Part shown: piece after piece, positions 55,600 through 64,000 of the stretch | How positions within the stretch are numbered: position 1 is the first letter of the stretch | Layout: each line of letters opens with the position of its first letter | DNA from: Ariolimax columbianus | Taxonomy: Eukaryota; Mollusca; Gastropoda; Stylommatophora; Arionidae | Assembly (NCBI GenBank): GCA_036924085.1 | Contig: JAVGWX010000009.1 | Location: forward strand, 58,072,331-58,136,330 | Direction of reading: 5' to 3' | Length of the DNA: 64,000 nucleotides | Program-made: the position numbers and the translations under genes | Notes under the pieces: model-generated | What the model saw: only the letters and a program-made list of their open reading frames with translations | Database searches by the model: none | Told to the model about the DNA's origin: nothing

Positions 55600-55885
55600 T
55601 TCGACAGTAAGCTGGATTGCTAAGACTGGGATTACACCACTCCAAGGTTCGAAATCACGGACGGACTGAAACAAATCCGGGCGTATTTCGTCCCTGGAAC
55701 GACCGCTCCTCTAGCCGATCCAGCTGTAAATGGGAATCTGACGTATGAGTTGGGGAAGGTATAAACAGCAATCATGGGAACTGGATGACCTACCTCACAT
55801 AGGCTGCGTCTTAGTACATGACCAGTTGTCTCCATCCATGTTGGCAATTGTGCGATAAGAACCACCTTTACCTTTACAACTGATG
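55600..55885 (+). repeat. SINE S2, 5' portion
   Basis: CGACAGTAAGCTGGATTGC, AAGACTGGGATTACACC, CAAGGTTCGAAATCAC (B box), TCCAGCTGTAAATGGG and TATGAGTTGGGGAAGGT match 62112-62275 closely. The 3' half is missing. Confidence 0.8.
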
Positions 55886-56464
55886 CGCCTACAACTGATG
55901 CGACTTCACTTCTGACTTCGATCTGTCTGTCTAGCATGTAGTGACCACACTGAGTAAGTCGGGTTTTTGTTTCGTGCCCTTAAATATTCTGTTCTGCATT
56001 GTAAATGCACGACTGAATCAATCTAAAAGAGACGCATACATGTGATCATGACCATGAGAGATTAAGCCGCGAGATGGCATTCTCATTGCCTATGAATTCA
56101 GAGTTCGCGTGCTGGAAGTTGAAGGCCCCACACTTTAGGACGCCTACTGAATGTACATGTATCAAGTTATATCAGCGTTTCTTGCTGGAAGTGAGTGGGA
56201 GGAATATCGTTACATGTGTGTCTCTATAGTACAATATCGTGGGTAGTGTGTGGAAAGCATTCAGTAAGATGGATGAGTTGCCATGAATCACTTGATTGTA
56301 ACAACAGCGTGAAGAGAAAAAACGATCATTGAAGAATGGCCTGGAATGATAATAATAATCATACGCATTATTATTTGAATAATAATTATTAGTAGTATTA
56401 TGGTAAATAATATTAGTATGTGATGTGGTTATTATTATGTGATGGGTAAAGAAAATAGCAAAAT
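55886..56464. other. No feature recognised
   Basis: A short ATT/TAAT-rich patch at about 56345-56440. Nothing else. Confidence 0.35.
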
Positions 56465-56750
56465 AAAGCCACCCTGCAAAATCTTAGTGTCGAAGAGAAC
56501 TGGCTTATAAACCACGATATGTCTCGGAAACTCAGGTTTTTCGGCAACATCAAGCGTCATGACAGACGGGAAAAAGCAGTTCTGCGGGGCATTGTTCAAG
56601 AAAGACGTGACTGAGGCTGACCAAGGCGCAGATGGACATATAACATCAAGGACAACCTAAACATGAACCAGGCGGGTAGTCTGACTGCTGATCAAGATTA
56701 CTACCGGATGGCTGCGATAAAAGGGGTGTTCTATCAAGAACATACTACAT
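56465..56750 (+). pseudogene. LINE ORF2 C-terminal relic
   Basis: Frames give RKLRFFGNIKRHDRREKAVL, RGIVQERRD, PRRRWTYNIKDNLNMNQAGS and a DYYRMAA end. This is the RTE-like KLryFGHIxRHxxxEKxvlxGxVxGxRxrGRPRRRWxDNIK pattern, only ~90 codons long. Confidence 0.78.
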
Positions 56751-56849
56751 GATTATTGTTATTATTATCGATTTCTAATTTACTCGTGTTTGATTTCTCT
56801 CTTGAATTTTCTCTGACAACAATTTATAAGGGGCTATTATCATATACGA

Positions 56850-57360
56850 GAGCGTGCTGAACAAGAAGGTGGACTTGGTTAATAATATCCGTAGTGCAAT
56901 CCGATTCTTCTCGATGGGCTTACCACTATCTGGATCTCAGTGGTGATCCCCGCCTCGTTGACCAGATTGTTGTAGTACAGGCTGTTTACAGGCTCACAAC
57001 GTGGCCCGGAAGTGGGATCTTAGTCAACAGCTTAGCGTAACGATAGCTTTCCTACTCAAGCATATGCCATCTTCAGACTGAGAACATGAGACTTAAGTGC
57101 CATATTTACAAAAAAGGAGTAATGGTACAGAAGGCAGGTGTCTATGTAGGATGTATGAAATGGCCGTGGAACACATCCTACATATCTGCATGCTAACTCA
57201 GGAAGAGAGAACAATGTTGGCCCCGTAAGACAGATGAGAGACAAAAGCTGTGCGGAGATCAAATCAGACTTACAAACAATGGTGACCTTTGCAAGAGAAA
57301 CCAGATCCTTCATCTCAGGATAAACGAAAGGAAAGCAGATGCACACACGCATATACATTT
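56850..57360 (+). pseudogene. RNase-H LINE 3' relic
   Basis: Frames give an AIRFFSMGLPLSGSQW-like RNase H piece, YAIFRLRT near 57060-57085 (from FRLRTGH), and CRMYEMAVEHILHICMLTQE, a degraded C-x-C...H...C zinc motif. Many frameshifts. It follows the RTE-like relic ending at 56750 and is a separate insertion. Confidence 0.6.
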
Positions 57361-57824
57361 AACCGAGTGTTGTGATATAGATTTAACCGAGTTTTGTGGG
57401 CATAATATTGTAAATATGCAATAGTAGAACACGTTACAAACAGATCCAAACACGCATCCATGAACTGACAAATACGTCATCATGATGTTCGTCCATCACA
57501 AGTGATAACGACCACTCTCTTTGTTCAGCCTTGAGGACAGTCTTTTCTCTTGATGTGTCCGCCGAAATGGATGACCTGCGCAGTGATGTGGATTAAAGTG
57601 AGGAAGAAACTGCGACTTTTGTCAACCTCACTCTCTGGCCCAGAGCTAAAGATAATTATCGTGACGACTGGAGTTAGCAAAGAATGCATATTTTCCCTCA
57701 GGGTTTACTCCCGACGCTTTTCCCGTAAACAGGTATCCCATCTAACGTTGTGTGTCGTGTTTTTTCCATAACCACAAGAGGTCGTAGGGACGTCACTCAG
57801 CGTGTGAGTGAGTGTAGCATCTCT
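57361..57824. other. No feature recognised
   Basis: No motif or repeat partner seen. Confidence 0.3.
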
Positions 57825-57935
57825 CCTCTGCTGTTTTCAGTTCATTATAGTAGTGTCTAAATTTCTCACACGCCAATTTCGTGAAGTTCAGCCGTATGGA
57901 CTATGCCGTGAAATACGACACAGGTTTAAGCCTAA
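57825..57935 (-). mobile_element. mariner relic fragment
   Basis: CAGTTCATTATAGTAGTGTC, AATTTCGTGAAGTTCAGCCG and ACTATGCCGTGAAATACGAC match 14735-14850 of the mariner at 13179-15224. This is a third, short copy. Confidence 0.7.
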
Positions 57936-58369
57936 TGCCATTCATTTAGCCAATGTCCAGACCATGAAAATCGGATGGAAGAAATCACAAAAAACGAACG
58001 AATTAACCAGTACAAACGGAAAACAACACCACGTTTGCGTGAAAATAAGTGTAAGTCGTCGACTTGTGTGAATTCAAAGCAAATCAGTGTGGCATCCATA
58101 ATGAACCAAAACAGAAGAGCAATGTAGACCCGAAGCCAGTTACGGTGCAATCTTTGTTGCGAAATCTATGGATGTAATATATTGTCATAATATTGCCCAA
58201 AGGACTACAGTCTGGATTGGAAACAGGTGTGTGTTCATCAGTAGAATCCAGTTAGGACAACCTTTCATGAAACCAAAACAAAATCATCTGATATCTACGT
58301 TTCTTTGATGTAAATATCGCTTGCCCAGACCATGATCACGTTTTGTCTCAGTGCTGGATGACTAGTACA
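57936..58369. other. No feature recognised
   Basis: No motif or repeat partner seen. Confidence 0.3.
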
Positions 58370-58612
58370 CGTATGACACAGTTCACATTATAAAGTCTGA
58401 CACAGCTCACATTATAAAGTCTGACACAGTTCACATAAAGTCTGACACAGTTCACATTATAAAGTCTGACACAGTTCTCGTTATAAAGTCTGACACAGTT
58501 CACATTATAAAGTCTGACACAGTTGACATTATAAAACTCCATTAGAACTCTGACACAGTTCACATTATAAAGTCTGACACAGTTGACATTATAAAACTCC
58601 ATTAGAACTTCT
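58370..58612. repeat. 24-bp tandem repeat, about ten units
   Basis: CACATTATAAAGTCTGACACAGTT repeats with small length changes. The end carries a larger duplication including AAAACTCCATTAGAACT. Confidence 0.95.
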
Positions 58613-58689
58613 ACAGCTCTTACTTGTTTTGTCTTTTCTCCTTTCGGTCACGATTTGTATTCCATCTTACTGCAATCAAGAAGGCTGCG

Positions 58690-58865
58690 TGGCCTAGGAT
58701 TTACAAATTGCTCGGTGCTTACAATCTCAACGCACTGGGTTCGAGTACCACTGTGTCCAGTTTGGTAGACAATGGATTTTCTTGGGATATCTCTCCTCCA
58801 CGGATGGAAAGTAATGGAAACCTACCGTACCGCACACTTGCCAAGAAACTTATAACAGCCAATTA
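58690..58865 (+). repeat. tRNA-like SINE copy
   Basis: GTGGCCTAGGATTTAC (A-box-like) and TGGGTTCGAGTACCAC (B-box-like) are spaced about 50 bp apart. The body is not alignable to S1-S4 by eye. Confidence 0.4.
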
Positions 58866-59124
58866 GGTGGCGGTTGTCAAATGCGACATTATGTAAAGCA
58901 CATGCAACTTTCTAACTTAATTAACTGCTGTCCACTCACAGCCAGTGTTAGAGTCGGCGTCCAATGAAATAATAATAAATGCCCACCTCGCGTCACGAGA
59001 GAAGACAAACTGAAAAACCTGTAATGTTTTGTTTTTCGTTAGCAGATTTCTAAACGTTCTATTTCCCACATTATGACAACTGCTTATTTCATCGGGCAAT
59101 TATGGTATTGTCTGCTACTTTAGC
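58866..59124. other. No feature recognised
   Basis: Spacer before the large minisatellite. Confidence 0.3.
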
Positions 59125-60475
59125 AAATGTCACCAGACAACAACTTTACGAAATGCCACCAGACGATAAAAGTCGTTTTTTTTCTTCAAGAAATGTCACC
59201 TGCAGACTGATTTAAGAAATGCAATTAACCAGCACCTTTGAGAAATATCACCAGCCCGTTCATTTAAGAAATGACACCAGCCACACCAGACATCTTATTT
59301 AACGAATGACACCAGACATCTCCTTTAAGAAATGACACCAGCCACACCAACCATCTCCTTTAACGAATGACACCAGCCACACCAGACATCTCCTTTAAGA
59401 AATGACACCAGCCACACCAGACATCTTTAAGAAATTACACCAGACATCCCCCTTAAGAAATGACATCAGCCACACCAGACATCTCCTTTAACGAATGACA
59501 CCTGACATCTCATTTAACGAATGACATCATCCACACATGACACCTATGTTAAGGAATGCCACCAGCCACACCATTCGTCTCCTTTAAGAAATATCACCAG
59601 CCAGACCAGCTAGCTCTTTTAAGAAATGACACCAGCTAGCTCCTTTAAGAAATGACACCAGCAAGCTCCTTTAAGGAATGACACCAGCCACATCAGCAAG
59701 CTCCTTTAAGAAATGACACCAGCAAGCTCCTTTAAGGAATGACACCAGCCACATCAGCAAGCTCCTTTAAGGAATGACACCAGCCACACCAGCTAGCTAC
59801 TTTAAGAAATGACACCAGCCACACCAGCTAGCTCCTTTAAGGAATGACACCAGCTAGTTCCTTTACGGAATGACACCAGCCACACCAGCTAGCTACTTTA
59901 AGAAATGACACCAGCCACATCAGCAAGCTCCTTTAAGGAATGACACCAGCTACACCAGCTAGCTACTTTAAGGAATGACACCAGCTAGCTCCTTTAAGGA
60001 CTGACACCAGTTACACCAGCTAGCTACTTTAAGGAATGACACCAGCCACACCAGCTAGCTACTTTAAGGAATGACACCAGGCACACCAACCATGTCCTTT
60101 GAAAAATGGCACCAGCCAGTACCTTTAAGAAATGACACCTACCATCACCTGTAATAAGTAGCACCAGCCAGGACCTTTAAGAAATGTCGCCAGCAACAGC
60201 ATTCAAGACATGCAACCAGCTAGAACCTCCTTTAAGAAATACCCCCCAGCCAGGACCTCCTTTAAAAAAATACCACCAGCCAGTATCTCCTTAAAGAAAT
60301 GCCACCAGTTAGAACTTCCTTTAAGAAATGCCACCAACCAGAACCTGCTTTAATAAATACCACCAACCACAACCTCCTTTTAGAAATACCATAAGCCAGA
60401 ATTTCCTTTAAAACATATCACCAGCAACCTCCTTTAAGAAATATCACCAGCAACCTCCTTTAAGAAATGCCTCAA
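59125..60475. repeat. Large complex minisatellite, TTTAAGAAATGACACCAGC units
   Basis: Units of about 25-35 bp built from CCTTTAAGAAATGACACCAG plus optional CCACACCAG and CTAGCT blocks. The order varies, giving a mosaic of short and long units over 1.35 kb. Outer units are more diverged than central ones (about 59620-60080). Confidence 0.96.
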
Positions 60476-60529
60476 ATATTGGTAGCTATTGTCACGTGCT
60501 TGCAATTAAGTACTGGTGTTAATTGTCAA

Positions 60530-60790
60530 ATGATCCCATTTGCCGCACTGCATCTTTTAGGGGGAATTCTGCAGGGATTCTTCTGTCTGATGATAGCTTG
60601 CTACCTAAGTATGTGAAATCTTTCACCTGTTGATTTATTGCTTTTCAAGGAAGAAATTGGTTTGTCCTGCATGTCTAGATATTTTCGTGACCTCATATAT
60701 TTGTATTTTCAACGTTGATTTTCATGATGTATTCTTTACACTTTGTATTTCGTTTGTCAATATGTTATTCCAATTGTGTCTCATCAACGC
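60530..60790 (-). pseudogene. LINE reverse transcriptase fragment, after the catalytic box
   Basis: The minus strand reads CKEYIMKINVENTNI (normally GLKINxxKTK), then, in another frame, KAINQQVKDFTYLGSKLSSD and RRIPAEF. This is the FxYLGSxLSSDGxI region of RTE-like RT. The fragment is isolated. Confidence 0.7.
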
Positions 60791-61399
60791 GATCGTCTAA
60801 ACTTTCAAAAAACGTTTAAACCGTTCCCCGCACTTTACACAAGCTATCCAATGAAGTGTGACGTAGAGGCGTCCAACCACATCTCCTTGGATTGAGCCGA
60901 ATATTTGAACGTTTGGCTTCTCTCATGCTGGGCAGGATCACTGTGTATTTGGTCTGTCTATAGTAGTTACCCAATCTTCCATACTTGACTTAGAAGTTAC
61001 ATTGTTGTTTACGTACTATATATTCACGCAGTCTAGTTAGTTTCGAAATATGGCGTTAGTTGTATCTATTCTCCCACGAGTGAACATGCATGTATACACC
61101 ATTAAAGCCCATCCGAGAATCGGAGAATTCCATTAACTATAACAAATACTCAATAAATGCAACTAAGCTGCAGCGAAACTGGAGATCAATATGCAATAAG
61201 AGAAGATATAAAAGTAATGGTTCAGTGATCGAACAATGACAACAACACAACGAAACATGTATAATAAACTAAAACAATTAATACAACTGCCACCCGATTT
61301 GGCCGTGCAATACAATAGGTTGTCATTACTTTCGGTTCATGGAGAAGTGATTGTTCCCTGGAAAAAAAAACACGTGTCTACCAAACTGGATGGGAACAA
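60791..61399. other. No feature recognised
   Basis: Possibly includes upstream RT remains of the preceding relic, too decayed to read. Confidence 0.3.
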
Positions 61400-61640
61400 T
61401 GAGGCTAACGTCTGGTAAGGCAAAACACACTGATCAGCCAATGTTAGCCAGGTTCAGGTGAAATATACTGGCCAGGACTCTCGCCTGACCTCCTCGTTGG
61501 TCGTCCTGGAAACGGACTGTTGAGGACAACAGTCTGGCTAACAATGTGAGGTTCGATGTGATCCCCATAGTAATGAGTGAAACGCAGATGAAGCCAAGCA
61601 TTGCACAACTGCCTGGAGGACCCAGGTTACCCTACCCAAA
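61400..61640 (+). repeat. Dispersed repeat family R1
   Basis: GAGGCTAACGTCTGGTAAGG, GACAACAGTCTGGCTAACAA, GATGAAGCCAAGCATTGCAC and TGCCTGGAGGACCCAGGTTA align with 18655-18890. The 3' part is missing. Confidence 0.78.
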
Positions 61641-61804
61641 GAAAAAATAACACAAACATTCTCCCTAACCTCAAAAATGCAGTATAGGGCTCCATTATGC
61701 TGGGGGAAGATTCTGCTTAGTCTCTTAAGTAATTAGTTAAGGATATATTTTTCCAATGCTTTTGTTGAAGTTTTAAAATTAATCAACATTTTCGTTTGCT
61801 ATTA

Positions 61805-62015
61805 AATGTATGGGTGTCCGATTAGTGTATTGGTAGATTTCTCGTTTTTCAAGCAAATGCACGGTGTTCACCTCCCACTACCGGCACGCTTCAGTCCACC
61901 TAGCTGTATATGGAGTTATTTTGTAAATTGGGTGCCGGACAGACGGCTAGGGAAAGGAAGGAAACTGGATACCTCTACCTCACACAAGCCGTGGCTTGGT
62001 ACACTGAAGCCTCTA
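61805..62015 (+). repeat. tRNA-derived SINE, family S3, near full length
   Basis: CCGATTAGTGTATTGGTAGA (A box), ACGGTGTTCACCTCCC (B box), CACTACCGGCACGCTTCAGT, core CCACCTAGCTGTATATGGAG, then GCTAGGGAAAGGAAGGAAACT and TACCTCACACAAGCCGTGGC. This plus-strand copy best shows the family's order. Confidence 0.78.
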
Positions 62016-62109
62016 ACACTTCATCCCCGACTGCAGATTATGTTATGCGACTTATTAAAGAAAATGGTAAATCACTATTTTTAACATCGATGTTAATATA
62101 CTAATAAAG

Positions 62110-62700
62110 TAGAGCGACAGTGAGCTGGTTTGCTAAGACTGGAATTGCACCGCGCCAAGGTTCAAAACCATGGTTGGACAGAACAAAAACCCAGGCGTGG
62201 TTCGTTCCTGGTACGACCACTCCTCCAATAGACTCAGCTGTAAATGGGTACCTGGCGTATGAGTTGGGGAAGGTAAAACAGCGAGAAAAGGAACTGGCCA
62301 CGCCCATCCCACCGCTTATAGACTGCGGCTTAGTCCATGAAGAGCAACCTTCATCCCCGACGGCCGTATCAAGACGCTGAGCAGCGCATGACCTGCAGCG
62401 GTCAGCGACCCCTAGCTGACTGCTAGCACCAGGGTCAGCGAACCAGAGCTGACACGACCCTTCTAAATCATCCATGTGGTGATCGTGGATAACAGACTGC
62501 AACAGAGCAGACTGGCTAAGGAGGAGGGATAGAAGAAAGAAGGCTAACCCTGTTCACAAAAATGCCTGCTGAAGTCAGATGTGTCCGACCGAAAGGCGCA
62601 AATGTCGCAAAATTCTCGGGACAAACATCCTGCTAATTCCGAAGACATTTTCAGGTAGCGGGAGTTTAAGGACGAAGAAGGAAATAATCCTCGACGGCAA
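62110..62700 (+). repeat. SINE-like composite S2, longest copy (about 590 bp)
   Basis: tRNA-like head (GTTTGCTAAGACTGG; CAAGGTTCAAAACC), core near CAGCTGTAAATGGGTACCTG, GGGGAAGGTAAAACAGCG, GGCTTAGTCCATG, a second body with GGTCAGCGACCCCTAGCTGA, then the S1-like tail TGCTGAAGTCAGATGTG and GGTAGCGGGAG, ending GACGAAGAAGG. Partial copies at 6870, 19345 and 55600 show that the halves travel together or truncate. Confidence 0.78.
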
Positions 62701-63115
62701 CAAATGTTACAATGGACCTCATCTGTACCTTTCACTTTTAAAGAAAGTAAAAGATTATCACTATAGTATGCATATTTGGTGCACATTTTAAGCCAGACAA
62801 TCTTGGAAAGGGAGAAATGGCATTATGGTATATGTCGAACAGAGTGCATTGAGCAAAAATAGTTTGATGATATCTGCTCTAACATGTCTCCAAATCGTTT
62901 GTTTTTTTTAAACAATAGGGCTGTGTTAGACCTTTTCATTTGTTGAAAGCGTGACAGATTAAAGTTAATTCCTTTCCTTAGCTTAGTACACAGATTATGC
63001 ATACATGTGGAGTTAATGTACAACGTATCCAACTAGTCTGTCAACATATAGGGCAAGGTTTCACTTACTGAGACACGAGCTATAGGAAAATATAGAGTGT
63101 AGTGTCCAACTTACA
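62701..63115. other. No feature recognised
   Basis: No motif or repeat partner seen. Confidence 0.3.
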
Positions 63116-63126
63116 AAATGTGAAGA

Positions 63127-63565
<439 letters not shown>

Positions 63566-63614
63566 GAGTTTGTGTGTTTGCTCGCATGTGGACGAGTTTG
63601 TGTCTGTGTGTGAG

Positions 63615-63616
63615 AG

Positions 63617-63647
<31 letters not shown>

Positions 63648-63802
63648 AAGAAAGAGATAGACATAGAGCTTGTGTACGAGAGAGAGAAAACATACGGAGT
63701 GTCTTGCAGCAACTGTCACCCGATGAACAGAAGTGGATCATCTCATATGTTGTGGCACTTCATGCTAGTTGGCACTTGGTGCTGGATAAGCTACTCTTCT
63801 AT
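63615..63802 (+). repeat. Microsatellite-linked repeat family R3, copy B
   Basis: AT and GA tracts (63618-63660) lead into ACGGAGTGTCTTGCAGCAAC, CACCCGATGAACAGAAGTGG and CTGGATAAGCTACTCT. This is the reverse complement of 41099-41215 with few differences. The reading frame SVLQQLSPDEQKWIISYVVA is open, as in copy A. Confidence 0.8.
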
Positions 63803-63844
63803 GCCCTCGATTGTCAAATGTCATCTTGTTCTCTCTGTTCTGTC

Positions 63845-64000
63845 CGCTCATGATTGTTCTCATCTCAGTCTTAGTCGATTGTTCTCATCTCAGTCTTAGT
63901 CGATTGTTCCCATCTCGGTCGATTGTTCTCATCTCAGTCTTAGTCGATTGTTCTCATCTCAGTCTTAGTCGATTGTTCCCATCTTGGTCGATTGTTCCCA
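63845..64000. repeat. 25-bp tandem array running off the window
   Basis: TCGATTGTTCTCATCTCAGTCTTAG repeats, interspersed with a shorter 17-bp form TCGATTGTTCCCATCTC. The right edge of the window cuts the array. Confidence 0.95.

Overview
This window is animal nuclear DNA, most likely from a lophotrochozoan and probably a mollusc. The evidence is an intron-split rhodopsin-like GPCR with GT/AG boundaries, tRNA-derived SINEs, many 5'-truncated non-LTR retrotransposons (LINEs), mariner and hAT DNA-transposon relics, and very dense micro- and minisatellites. No operons, rRNA genes, confirmed tRNA genes or CRISPR arrays are visible. The species assignment is inference only.

The one convincing host gene is a two-exon class A GPCR on the minus strand: exon 1 at 52365-52789, exon 2 at 50466-51114, giving 357 codons across a 1250-bp phase-2 intron. 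About 600 bp downstream, at 49707-49845, lies a decayed second copy of its last exon, with a stop inside the NPxxY motif. A second possible host exon is a 60-codon, phase 0-0 open block at 12932-13111, which I cannot name.

Most of the rest is mobile-element debris. From left to right: 0-8.4 kb holds a SINE, a 21/22-bp minisatellite, LINE 3' ends and a 46-unit 26-bp satellite. 9-19 kb holds an unclassified repeat, two mariner relics (one carrying six identical 126-bp units inside its transposase) and LINE relics with target-site duplications. 20-32 kb holds SINEs, LINE relics and an 18-bp array. At 31.9-33.4 kb is a young 5'-truncated LINE with a 477-codon open frame (RT end, RNase H, zinc motif), a (GAA)n tail and a 14-bp target-site duplication. 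34-41 kb holds a mariner relic, a degenerate hammerhead-like motif typical of Penelope-like elements, and more LINE 3' ends. 44-46 kb holds a hAT relic with a LINE nested in it and a hAT-like MITE. 46-49.6 kb is tandem arrays, followed by the GPCR locus. 53-64 kb holds more LINE and SINE copies, a 1.3-kb ACACCAG/TTTAAG minisatellite, and a tetranucleotide tract near the right edge.

Four related LINE copies (11.4, 17.0, 31.9 and 35.4 kb) end in GAA-rich tails and are bracketed by 12-14 bp duplications, which shows target-primed insertion. Three tRNA-headed SINE families appear to share a central core, and two of them share a 3' tail. Several tandem arrays have grown inside dead transposons. 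Repeat-family names S1-S4 and R1-R3 are local labels used only here. Boundaries of decayed repeats are good to about 10-30 bp.
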